NCBI RefSeq assembly: GCF_001905825.1
Contig: NZ_LIVV01000001.1
Span: 475,299-539,298 of the forward strand
Source: Streptomyces sp. CB02009
GTDB lineage: Bacteria > Actinomycetota > Actinomycetes > Streptomycetales > Streptomycetaceae
DNA: 64,000 nucleotides
Direction of reading: 5' to 3'
Below, piece after piece: positions 1 to 8,733 of this stretch (positions are counted from its first letter, which is position 1; every line of letters starts with the position of its first letter). The notes under the pieces were generated by a model. That model searched no databases. It was given only the letters and a program-made list of their open reading frames with translations, and was not told the DNA's origin. A program made the translations under genes and the position numbers.

Positions 1-109
1 CCATGGGCAGCAGCCAGAGCGCCACCGTTCCGTCGGTGACGGGCAGCAGGGCCGACTCCGGCGTGTTGCCGGCGCGCAACACCCGTACGGGGGTGATCTC
101 CATGGTCAT
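1..109 (-). CDS. Unidentified protein, N-terminal fragment (runs off left edge)
   Basis: Only about 36 residues are visible, starting MTMEITPVRVLRAGNTPES; the frame is still open at base 1. ATG at 109 and ATG at 103 are both possible starts, with a GGTGG tract just upstream of the first. It lies 55 bp downstream of rox in the same direction, so it may be co-transcribed with it. I do not recognise the family from this fragment and assign no function. Confidence 0.5.
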   Translation of the reverse strand, partial: MTMEITPVRVLRAGNTPESALLPVTDGTVALWLLPM

Positions 110-164
110 GCCACCATTCTGCACCGGTCGCGCGGGGGGCGTCCGGGCGCCCGGCCCGGCCTGG

Positions 165-1703
<1,539 letters not shown>

Positions 1704-1730
1704 CTACGGCTGGAGATTCTGCACCACGAC

Positions 1731-1753
1731 GGGGGCCTTGCCGCAAGGCCCCC
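1731..1753 (-). promoter_or_regulatory. Rifamycin-associated element (RAE)-like palindrome upstream of rox
   Basis: A perfect inverted repeat with 11-bp arms GGGGGCCTTGC and GCAAGGCCCCC around one central C. Rifamycin-inactivating genes in actinobacteria (rph, rox, rgt) are known to carry a conserved inverted repeat of about 19 bp in their promoters, the RAE. Position, symmetry and the downstream gene all fit. It lies about 140 bp upstream of the rox start and directly downstream of a candidate -10. Confidence 0.75.
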
Positions 1754-1758
1754 TGTGC

Positions 1759-1764
1759 GCTATA
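1759..1764 (-). promoter_or_regulatory. Candidate -10 box of the rox promoter
   Basis: On the minus strand the hexamer TATAGC ends six bases before the RAE palindrome, which would put the transcription start at the edge of the palindrome. No good -35 box was seen. The transcript would have a 5' leader of about 160 bases before rox. Confidence 0.4.
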
Positions 1765-1838
1765 CCTTGAGAGTGGCGAGGAGAGGATTCATCTCCTTGC
1801 CCTTCTTTTTGGCCTCGCTCGCTCTCCCGCCTCCGCCG

Positions 1839-2624
1839 TCAGGCGGTGGGCAGCGGCTCGCCCGTCTCCAGGAGGGTCTTGAGGCTCGCCACGACGGCCG
1901 GCCAGCCCTCGCTGCACATGCCGTGCACCGTGCCGGCGGCGTCGAAGTCATGGGTGACGGTCAGCTTGACCAGGTCGCCCTGCGGCTCGATGTCGAAGGT
2001 GACCGTCGAGCGGCGCTCGGCGGCGATCTCGGCGCGGACGTCCTCGCCGATGCCGACGGCCTCGGCCCACTCCTCGGTGAACGTGTGCCAGGTGTACGAC
2101 AGCCGGCGGTACGGGTCCGAGACGAGGACGACCTGCTCCGGGTCGGTGATGGTGGCCCCGCCCTGCTTCCAGACGAGGGACGAGCCCTTGGTCCAGTCGC
2201 TCTCGAAGGCGACGCCCCAGTAGCGCTCGGTGAAGACCGGATCGGTCAGGGCCCGCCAGAGCTGCTCGGGGGTGGTGCGGATGTAGGTCGTGTACAGGAA
2301 CGTCCTGGTGTCCATGGGGGGTTGCTCCAGAGTCCTCTTGAGGTCGGCGAGGGCGTCCACCCGGCCGCGGTCGAACCGGTGGATCCACCGCTCGGCGATG
2401 GCGTTGATCGGGGCGGCGTTCAGGTAGTGCAGCTTCTCGCGGCCCCGCCGCACCGTGGTGACCAGCTCGGCGGCCTCCAGTACGGCGAGGTGCTTGCTGA
2501 CCGACTGCCGGGCCATGCCGAGGCCCGCGCAGAGGTCGCGCAGGGTCATTCCGTTCTGGTCGCGGAGCCGGTCGAGCAGCTTCCGGCGGCTCGGATCGGC
2601 CAGGGCTTTGAACACGCTGTCCAT
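1839..2624 (-). CDS. ArsR-family helix-turn-helix fused to SRPBCC/AHSA1 domain
   Basis: 261 residues in two domains. Residues 1-95 form an ArsR-type winged helix (MDSVFKALADPSRRKLLDRL, then a recognition-helix region with ARQSVSKHLAVLEAAELV). Residues 105-255 form an SRPBCC (START-like, AHSA1) ligand-binding fold beginning at DTRTFLYTTYIRTTPEQLWRAL. No cysteine-rich metal site is visible, so a small hydrophobic ligand bound by the SRPBCC domain is more likely than a metal. The start at 2624 has GGGAG about 10 bases upstream. Such fusions are common in actinobacteria. It sits just upstream of the rox promoter, but I see nothing linking it to rifamycin. Confidence 0.85.
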   Translation of the reverse strand: MDSVFKALADPSRRKLLDRLRDQNGMTLRDLCAGLGMARQSVSKHLAVLEAAELVTTVRRGREKLHYLNAAPINAIAERWIHRFDRGRVDALADLKRTLEQPPMDTRTFLYTTYIRTTPEQLWRALTDPVFTERYWGVAFESDWTKGSSLVWKQGGATITDPEQVVLVSDPYRRLSYTWHTFTEEWAEAVGIGEDVRAEIAAERRSTVTFDIEPQGDLVKLTVTHDFDAAGTVHGMCSEGWPAVVASLKTLLETGEPLPTA

Positions 2625-2813
2625 GGCTTGCCACTCCCTGTCATGCAGCCCAGCGGCTGCATTTCACGATAGGCAGCCACTCGGCTGCTCGTCAAACGAA
2701 GCGCCCCCGCCGGGCCCCGCCGACCGGCCAGTTGTCCGGGATCACTCGCGTGTTACTGGTTGGTAGGGCATGCTGGCGGCCAACCATCCACACGGCCGGG
2801 GGCTGAGGTAGCG

Positions 2814-4232
2814 GTGACGACTTTCGAGGAACGGGCCACGGTGCACGCCTTCCGGGACGACGCGCTGGGCGAGCACGACGCCGTCGGACTCGCCGCGGCG
2901 CTACGGCGCGGCGAGGTCGGCGCGGCCGAGGTCGCACGGGACGCGGCCGAGCGCGTCCGGGACGTCGAGGACCGGCTCCACGCGGTCCAGGTCCACATCG
3001 ACGCCCCCGCGTACGCAGCGGGAACGGGCCACGGCGCCTTCGCCGGGGTGCCGACCTTCGTCAAGGACAACACCGACTACCTGGGCCTGCCCACCGGTCA
3101 CGGCAGCGCGGCCTTCACCCCGCGCGTCGCCCGGCGCCACGCGCCCTTCGCCCGCCAGCTCCTGAGCAGCGGCGTCACGGTCCTCGGCAAGACCCGGCTG
3201 CCCGAGTTCGGATTCAGCCCCGCCACGGAGTACGAGGCCGCCGAACCGGTCCGCAACCCGTGGAACACCGGCTTCTCGGCGGGCGGTTCGTCGGGCGGCA
3301 GCGCGGCGCTCGTCGCCGCCGGGGCGGTGCCGATCGCCCACGCCAACGACGGCGGCGGATCGATCCGAATTCCCGCCGCCTGCTGCGGGCTCGTCGGCCT
3401 CAAGCCGACCCGCGGCCGGGTCGTGACGAACGCCCAGAGCCGCCAACTGCCCCTGGACATCGTCTCCGACGGCATCGTGAGCCGTTCGGTACGGGACACG
3501 GCCGCGTTCCTCGCCGCCGCCGAGACCCACTGGCGCAACCCGAAGCTGCCGCCCCTCGGACTGGTCGAGGGGCCCTCCGGGCGACGCCTGCGCATCGGGT
3601 TCCTGGTCGACTCGCCGAACGGCGTCCACGCCGACACCGCGACCAGGACCGCCGTCATGGACACCGCCGCGACCCTCGAACGGCTCGGCCACACCGTGGA
3701 GCCGGTGGAGCTGCACCTCGACCCCCGCTTCACCGACGACTTCCTCACCTACTGGGGCATGCTGTCGTTCCTCCTCGGCGTCACGGGCCGGACCCTCGGC
3801 CCGGACTTCGACCGGCACCGGATGGACGGCCTCAGCCGGGGACTGCGCGAGGAGTACCTGAAGAACTGGCGGCGCACCCCGGGCGTGCTGCGGAGGCTGA
3901 AGCGGACCAAGGAGGCGTACGCGGCGGCGTTCCGCGGACTGGACCTCGTCCTCACGCCCGTGCTCGCGCACACCACGCCGCGGATCGGCCACCTCAGCCC
4001 GACCGTGCCGTACGCCGAGCTGGTCGAGCGGATCCTCGCGTACGTCGCCTTCACACCGGTCAACAACGTCGTCGGGACACCGTCGATCTCGGTCCCCGCC
4101 ACCGGTGCGACGGAGGACGGGCTGCCCGTCGGCGTCATGTTCTCGGGCCGCCCCGGCAGCGAACGGACGCTGCTCGACGTGGCCTACACCCTGGAGGCGG
4201 ACCGCCCGTTCCGGCGCATCCAGGACGTCTGA
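2814..4232 (+). CDS. Amidase (amidase signature family)
   Basis: 472 residues from a GTG at 2814, chosen because GAGGT lies 4 bases upstream and the residues before it are unconserved. The amidase-signature triad is present: lysine in FVKDN, the first serine in the GGSSGGSAA motif and the catalytic serine region in GGGSIRIPA, followed by GLVGLKPTRGRV. The family hydrolyses carboxamides; the GatA subunit of the amidotransferase complex is a relative. No gatB or gatC is nearby, so a stand-alone cytoplasmic amidase with unknown substrate is the best reading. It converges on the next gene across a strong hairpin. Confidence 0.9.
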   Translation: MTTFEERATVHAFRDDALGEHDAVGLAAALRRGEVGAAEVARDAAERVRDVEDRLHAVQVHIDAPAYAAGTGHGAFAGVPTFVKDNTDYLGLPTGHGSAAFTPRVARRHAPFARQLLSSGVTVLGKTRLPEFGFSPATEYEAAEPVRNPWNTGFSAGGSSGGSAALVAAGAVPIAHANDGGGSIRIPAACCGLVGLKPTRGRVVTNAQSRQLPLDIVSDGIVSRSVRDTAAFLAAAETHWRNPKLPPLGLVEGPSGRRLRIGFLVDSPNGVHADTATRTAVMDTAATLERLGHTVEPVELHLDPRFTDDFLTYWGMLSFLLGVTGRTLGPDFDRHRMDGLSRGLREEYLKNWRRTPGVLRRLKRTKEAYAAAFRGLDLVLTPVLAHTTPRIGHLSPTVPYAELVERILAYVAFTPVNNVVGTPSISVPATGATEDGLPVGVMFSGRPGSERTLLDVAYTLEADRPFRRIQDV

Positions 4233-4255
4233 CAGGCGGGTGGCCCACGGCGCCG

Positions 4256-4288
4256 GGCGGCTGCGCGGCGAGGAGGCGGGCAGCCGCC
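4256..4288. terminator. Hairpin between convergent genes
   Basis: Arms GGCGGCTGC (4256-4264) and GCAGCCGCC (4280-4288) pair perfectly over 9 bp around a 15-base loop. It lies 24 bp after the amidase stop and before the stop of the opposing gene, so it probably serves both. There is no T run, as is usual in streptomycetes. Confidence 0.6.
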
Positions 4289-4355
4289 AGGGGTAGCGGG
4301 CGCGGGGAACGCGCCGATCAGCCGCCGGGGGACGCGGGCACGAGGTGCGCGCCGA

Positions 4356-4688
4356 TCAGCCTCCCTCTCCTCCGAGCGCGCGCTGCAGCTGCGCCTTGTT
4401 CATCTTCGAACGGCCTTCGATGTTGCGGCGCTTGGCCTCCTCGTAGAGCTGGTCGTACGTGCGCCCCCGGGCGCCGCTGTGGGAGCGCCGGCCGCCGCGT
4501 TCACCGGACGACATGTCCTCCAGGGACAGCCGGCTCGCCGTCCTGGACTCGCCGTGCCGCGCCCGCTCCTTGTTCACGGTGCGGGCGGCGATCTCCTCGG
4601 CGCGCTTCTCGCTCTCGCCGCGCCGCTCCGCGCTCTCCTTGATGTGCTCGTACTGCCGTTCCCGCTTCGGGCTGGATCCGCGAGGCAT
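4356..4688 (-). CDS. Small charged protein, plasmid-stabilisation/Rho-N-like
   Basis: 110 residues, extremely rich in Arg, Lys and Glu: the N-terminus MPRGSSPKRERQYEHIKES is followed by a stretch predicted to be helical, and the C-terminus (YEEAKRRNIEGRSKMNKAQL) resembles a Rho-termination-factor N-terminal or SAP-like helix-extended-loop-helix. Streptomyces genomes carry many such proteins, often annotated plasmid stabilisation protein; I know of no proven function. The ATG at 4688 is preceded by AGGAGAG. There is no membrane segment or signal peptide, so it is probably nucleic-acid-associated in the cytoplasm. Confidence 0.75.
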   Translation of the reverse strand: MPRGSSPKRERQYEHIKESAERRGESEKRAEEIAARTVNKERARHGESRTASRLSLEDMSSGERGGRRSHSGARGRTYDQLYEEAKRRNIEGRSKMNKAQLQRALGGEGG

Positions 4689-4732
4689 GGCGTGCTCCTC
4701 TCCTGGTGCGCCGGAACAGTTCTCCGATGCGG

Positions 4733-5308
4733 CTACCCGCCGTCCCGGCCCGCACTCCCGTCACTGCCTCCCTGCGCGGTGTACCGGCCGCGGGCCCACA
4801 GCGGCAGGGCGAACCAGCACAGCAGGTACCAGGCCAGGACCCCGCCCACGAGCCATGCGACGACCGCGCCGTCGGTGGCCACACGGAGGATGAGGACGAG
4901 CGCGCTCGTGAGGGTGGCCAGCAGGAGCAGGATCCCGACGAAGGTCAGCCGGGACGCCCACACGACCGTCTCGGGTTTGATCCGCCGGCCCGCCACGAGG
5001 CGGTGGAAGGAGACCGGGCCGATCAGCGCGCCCGTGGCCAGCGAGCCGAGGACCACCGTCAGGACGTAGATCCCCTTGTCGGTCGAGCCGAGGCTCTCGT
5101 ACCGGGAGGTGAAGACGACCGTCAGGAGGAAGCCGAGGAGGATCTGGACCCCGGTCTGCACCACCCGGATCTCCTGCATGAGGTCCTGCCACTGACGGTC
5201 GGCGCGCTCCTCCGCGGTCTCCTGGCGACCGCGCGCGGTCTCCCCGTCTCCGCGCGTGCCCTCCGGCCGTCCTCCGCCGCGTCCCCACCCGGTCTCGTGG
5301 TCAGTCAT
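4733..5308 (-). CDS. DUF6328-family membrane protein
   Basis: 191 residues from ATG 5308. A hydrophilic N-terminus of about 50 residues, rich in Gly, Arg and Glu, is followed by four hydrophobic segments: near IQILLGFLLTVVF, IYVLTVVLGSLATGALIG, LTFVGILLLLATLTSALVLI and VAWLVGGVLAWYLLCWFALP. The layout and motifs such as MQEIRVVQTGVQILLGFLLT match the DUF6328 family of actinobacterial membrane proteins, whose function is unknown. It follows in the same direction as the next small gene (4356-4688), 44 bp away, so the two may share a transcript. An upstream in-frame extension to 5404 is rejected for lack of conservation. Confidence 0.8.
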   Translation of the reverse strand: MTDHETGWGRGGGRPEGTRGDGETARGRQETAEERADRQWQDLMQEIRVVQTGVQILLGFLLTVVFTSRYESLGSTDKGIYVLTVVLGSLATGALIGPVSFHRLVAGRRIKPETVVWASRLTFVGILLLLATLTSALVLILRVATDGAVVAWLVGGVLAWYLLCWFALPLWARGRYTAQGGSDGSAGRDGG

Positions 5309-5561
5309 CCGTCCCACCTTCCGGTTCCGGTGGCCCGTGCGGGACGGGGGCCGTACTCCGCGTCCTCCCGCCCCGGTCCGGTCGTGGCAACGCCACCGTG
5401 GCACTTCCTCGCATCACACGCATACCCGGTCGGGAGCGGGGCAGACGGACGGGAGCGAGTGATCCACGCGGCCGGAGGACTTCCGCTGGCCGTGCCGGGA
5501 GCCCCCGGCGTATCGTCGGCCTCAGCTCGGAAGTGTGCGCCGACGGGAACCGGAGTGCCGG

Positions 5562-5954
5562 ATGCCAAGGGATGCGACAGCGTCGGGTGACGCCGGGCTC
5601 ATCGGCCCCCGTCTGACGGCCGTGGTGCGGTGGCACGGTGACACGGCCGTCGTCACGGTGGCCGGGGAGCTCGACCGCGACACCCAGGAGCCCCTGCGGG
5701 CGGCCCTGACCGAGGCCCTGGACCGGCGCCCCGAACGGATCGTCGTGGACTGCGGACGACTGACGTTCTGCGACTCGACCGGACTCAACCTGCTGCTGAC
5801 CACGAGGCTGGAGGCGCTGGAGGACGGCGGCCGGTTCGAGCTGGCCGCGCTGCGCCCGCCCGTCGCCCGGGTCTTCGACGTCACCGGCGTCGTGGCGCTC
5901 TTCACGGTGTACGACGAGCTGCCCGCCGAACTGGTCGGGGAGGAGCATTCGTGA
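5562..5954 (+). CDS. STAS-domain anti-sigma factor antagonist
   Basis: 130 residues from the ATG at 5562, which has GGAG six bases upstream. The single STAS domain carries AVVTVAGELDRDT near the N-terminus and the phosphorylation loop CDSTGLNLLL with the conserved serine at about residue 72. In partner switching the unphosphorylated antagonist binds the anti-sigma kinase and frees the sigma factor; phosphorylation of that serine reverses this. It is followed 34 bp later by a HATPase gene that could be its kinase partner, and a SigB-type sigma gene lies just beyond. Confidence 0.9.
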   Translation: MPRDATASGDAGLIGPRLTAVVRWHGDTAVVTVAGELDRDTQEPLRAALTEALDRRPERIVVDCGRLTFCDSTGLNLLLTTRLEALEDGGRFELAALRPPVARVFDVTGVVALFTVYDELPAELVGEEHS

Positions 5955-5988
5955 ACGAGGCACGGCGCCGGGCACGGTGGAGGCGGGG

Positions 5989-6531
5989 ATGAGCGAACCG
6001 GTCCAATCCAGGGGACAGACCCGACGGCTCGTCCTGCGAAGCGGCCAGTCGGTGGTCGCGCGGTGCCGTGACTTCTGCCGTGTCGCGCTCAGCGACTGGG
6101 ACTGGCCCGGCCCGCCGGAGGGCGACGGGCTCACCCAGGAGGAGCGTGAGCTGGCGGTCGAGGACGTGCTCCTGGTCGTGTCCGAAGCCGTGACCAACGC
6201 CTGCCTGCACGCCGGCGGCCCCACGGAGCTGGTGATCCGGCTGGCCCCGTCCGTTCCCACCGCGCCCGTCGAGCCGGCGGGCGGCGGCGGGGAGAGCGGC
6301 GGACCGCCGCCCCGTACGACCGGCGGTGCGGCCGGTGACCTGCGGATCGAGGTGAGTGACCGGAGCAGCCGGATTCCGGAGTTCCGGCCGCGGGGAGCAC
6401 CGGGGCAGCCCGGGGGCAACGGTCTGCGCGTGATCGACCGGCTCGCGCGCGCCTGGGGGGCCGTCCCCGGGGAGACGGGCAAGTCCTTCTGGATGGAGGT
6501 GGCGGCCCCGCTCCCGGGCGGCGGCCCGTGA
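5989..6531 (+). CDS. HATPase-domain anti-sigma factor / serine kinase
   Basis: 180 residues from ATG 5989, preceded by GGAGGCGGGG. It has the GHKL kinase N-box (SEAVTNACLHAGGPTELVI), a G1 box in EVSDRSSRIPEF and a G2 box in GGNGLRVIDRLARAWG. These are the elements of RsbW/SpoIIAB-like kinases that bind a sigma factor and phosphorylate a STAS antagonist. Between N-box and G1 there is an extra Pro/Gly-rich loop of about 30 residues that typical members lack. It lies 34 bp after the STAS gene and ends 18 bp before the convergent sigma-factor gene, so it is a plausible partner of both, though this cannot be proved from sequence. Confidence 0.85.
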   Translation: MSEPVQSRGQTRRLVLRSGQSVVARCRDFCRVALSDWDWPGPPEGDGLTQEERELAVEDVLLVVSEAVTNACLHAGGPTELVIRLAPSVPTAPVEPAGGGGESGGPPPRTTGGAAGDLRIEVSDRSSRIPEFRPRGAPGQPGGNGLRVIDRLARAWGAVPGETGKSFWMEVAAPLPGGGP

Positions 6532-6549
6532 CGTTCCATCGCCCTGCGG

Positions 6550-7503
6550 CTACCGGGCCGATCGGACCGCTGCGGTCACGGTCGTGGCGGCTGTGGTCGG
6601 GGACGCGTCCGACCGCGTCGCCTCCTCGGGCTCGTCCGCCGTCAGTGCCGTGCGCAGGCCGCCGAGGATGCGGTGGAGGAGACGCGACACGTGCATCTGC
6701 GAGAGGCCGAGGCGCTCGCCGATCTCCGCCTGCGTCAGCTCGTCGCCGAACCGCAGCGCCAGGATCGTCCGGTCGCGCGTGCAGAGCCCGGCGACGAGCG
6801 GCTTGAGCGCCTCCAGGTTCTCGATCTTCTCGAAGGCGTCGTCATCGCTGCCGAGACGGCGCGCGAGCATGCCGGGGCCGTTGTCCTCGTCGTCGACGGG
6901 AACGTCGAGAGAGCGGCTGGTGAACCCGTTCGCGGCGAGCCGGCCCTCGCGCAGCTCGTCCTCCGTGATGTCGAGGTGCGCGCCGAGCTCGGCGTCCGTC
7001 GGCGGTCGGCCCAGGTCCTGTTCCAGGGCGTCGTTCGCCTTGGCCACGTGCAGGCGCAGCTCCTGCAGGCGGCGCGGTACGTGCACACTCCAACTGGTGT
7101 CCCGCAGATGCCGCCGTATCTCACCGAGCACGGTCGGCAGGGCGAACGACATGAACTCGTTGCCCCGCTCGGGGTCGAACCGGTTGATCGCCTTGATGAG
7201 ACCGACGGTGCCGACCTGGACGATGTCCTCCCAGGACTCGGGAGAACGGCGGAAACGGGTCGCGGCGTACTTGACCAGGCTGAGGTTCAGCTCGACGAGG
7301 GTGTTGCGCACGTACGAGTAGTCCGCAGTGCCCTCCTCAAGTGAGCGCAGCCGCTCGAACAGGGTGGTCGACAGCGCGCGGGCGTCCGCGGTGCTCACCG
7401 CGAGGGGATCCGAGATCTCCGGAAGGCCGGCCGGTGGCTCGGGCGTGCGGCTGACAGGCCGAAGGTCGCTGCGGCCCCGGACGGCGGTGCGGTAGTTCGA
7501 CAT
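6550..7503 (-). CDS. SigB/SigF-type RNA polymerase sigma factor
   Basis: 317 residues. The ATG at 7503 follows AAGGAG by five bases; a TTG one codon earlier is rejected. It has sigma regions 2 (LVKYAATRF, EDIVQVGTVGLIKAINRFDP), 3 (VPRRLQELRLHVAKAND) and 4, with the helix-turn-helix ELTQAEIGERLGLSQMHVSR. This is the group of stress and developmental sigma factors (SigB, SigF, SigG and others in Streptomyces) normally held by HATPase anti-sigma factors. Two HATPase genes and one STAS gene flank it. The C-terminal tail is Ala/Thr rich. I cannot tell which of the streptomycete paralogues this is. Confidence 0.92.
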   Translation of the reverse strand: MSNYRTAVRGRSDLRPVSRTPEPPAGLPEISDPLAVSTADARALSTTLFERLRSLEEGTADYSYVRNTLVELNLSLVKYAATRFRRSPESWEDIVQVGTVGLIKAINRFDPERGNEFMSFALPTVLGEIRRHLRDTSWSVHVPRRLQELRLHVAKANDALEQDLGRPPTDAELGAHLDITEDELREGRLAANGFTSRSLDVPVDDEDNGPGMLARRLGSDDDAFEKIENLEALKPLVAGLCTRDRTILALRFGDELTQAEIGERLGLSQMHVSRLLHRILGGLRTALTADEPEEATRSDASPTTAATTVTAAVRSAR

Positions 7504-7761
7504 CAAGGCTCCTTGCCAGAACCCCCCACATGCGTTCTACCCGCTCGTGCCCCACACGAGCAGTGCGCCGGGGGTGACGGAGCGCAGAGGACGGCGGATG
7601 CCGGGGTGTGCGGGAATATCGGGAGAGGTCGGGGTGAATGCGGGCGAATCGTTGGGGCAGGGGCCTGCTGAGCCCCGAAAGCGACGGGTTCCGGAGGCGG
7701 AGCGGGGGAGGGCTGGGGCGGATCGTGCGTGGGGCCGAGCGGAGACCGGGGAGGAAGAACA

Positions 7762-8199
7762 GTGACCACGCGACACCGCACGGGACGTCCCGTACCGGAC
7801 CGGCAGCGGCCCCTCGTCCCGCACGACGTGGCCGAGGCGCGCGCCCGGGTGGCGGAAGCACTGCGGGGGGCGGCGACGAGTACGGGGAGCCCGCCGTCCA
7901 CGACCGCCGTCGGGGACGCGCTGCTGGTGACGTCCGAGCTGGTGACCAACGCGCTGCGCCACGGGGGAGGCCTCACGGGGTTCGACGTGGACCTGGACCC
8001 GGGCGCGGTGACGATCACCGTCGCGGACGCGAGCGGCGAACTCCCGCGCCTCACGGGCGGCCGCGGGACGGAAAGCGCCTCAGGTCCGCCCGAGGGCGGC
8101 TTCGGATGGTCCCTGATCAGACTGCTCGCCCAGGAGATCAGGCTGACCCTCCCGCCGGGGGGCGGCAAGACCATCGAGGTACGGCTGCCGCTCCGCTGA
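7762..8199 (+). CDS. HATPase-domain regulatory protein
   Basis: 145 residues from the GTG at 7762, with GAGGAAG upstream. The N-box is SELVTNALRHGGGLTGFDV, the G1 box VADASGELPRL, and the C-terminal G2 region GGFGWSLIRLLAQEIRL. Such single-domain GHKL ATPases are abundant in Streptomyces and act as anti-sigma or related switch proteins. It is divergent from the sigma-factor gene across 258 bp, which suggests joint regulation. The sequence N-terminal to the N-box is short and basic. Confidence 0.8.
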   Translation: MTTRHRTGRPVPDRQRPLVPHDVAEARARVAEALRGAATSTGSPPSTTAVGDALLVTSELVTNALRHGGGLTGFDVDLDPGAVTITVADASGELPRLTGGRGTESASGPPEGGFGWSLIRLLAQEIRLTLPPGGGKTIEVRLPLR

Positions 8200-8238
8200 G
8201 AGCGGGACGCGCGGCGGAGCGTGACCGCCCGGCACGCC

Positions 8239-8733
8239 CTACCCGGCGAGGAACTCGGCGCACCGGTAGGGGCCCAGGTCCGGGCCCTCCGGCCGGCGCA
8301 GCGTGACCTCCACCTCGTCGGCCCCGACCGTCGGGTCGAGGACGGACTGGGCGCGGGCCAGCGTGCACACCAGCTGTCCCGTCCCCTGGTCCCGGCCCGT
8401 CCCCGCGTACGGGCTCTCCAGGCGCACCGTGACCCGGGTGCCCCGGCCCGCCACCGTGTAGCCGCCCAGCTCGACGAGGTTGGTGAGGCCGCCGCGCTGC
8501 TCGGCCGGCGGCGGGCCGCTCGCGAGCAGCTTCACCACCGAGGCGAGGTTCTCGACCTCCCTGTCGAGCACGGGCACCCCCCGGAGTCCGCCGTCCGACG
8601 CGTAGTACAGCCGGATCCCGCGCGTGAGCCCGGTCGCCGGCTCGCCCGCCCCTATCACCCCCGTCGGCTGCACACCGCAGCCCACCAGGGCGAACCCGAG
8701 GACGGTGACCAGGAGGCCCGCCCGTACCCTCAC
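8239..8733 (-). CDS. Lipoprotein of a two-component system operon (AfsQ3/CseA-like position)
   Basis: 164 residues from the GTG at 8733, which overlaps the kinase stop codon (GTGA). The N-terminus VRVRAGLLVTVLGFALVGC is a lipoprotein signal with lipobox ALVGC, so the protein is anchored on the outer face of the membrane. The rest has the pattern seen in GerMN/sporulation-type domains (LYYASDGGLRGVPVLDRE, then VVKLLASGPPP), although I assign that domain only tentatively. In S. coelicolor the AfsQ1/AfsQ2 genes are followed by a lipoprotein gene, and CseA plays such a role for CseB/CseC. It likely tunes the sensor kinase. Confidence 0.8.
   Translation of the reverse strand: MRVRAGLLVTVLGFALVGCGVQPTGVIGAGEPATGLTRGIRLYYASDGGLRGVPVLDREVENLASVVKLLASGPPPAEQRGGLTNLVELGGYTVAGRGTRVTVRLESPYAGTGRDQGTGQLVCTLARAQSVLDPTVGADEVEVTLRRPEGPDLGPYRCAEFLAG

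Noticed and set aside
1760..1793. Ten-codon ORF MNPLLATLKV upstream of rox
   Set aside because: It has purine-rich sequence upstream, but lies across the proposed -10 box, so it would not be on the rox transcript; probably chance.
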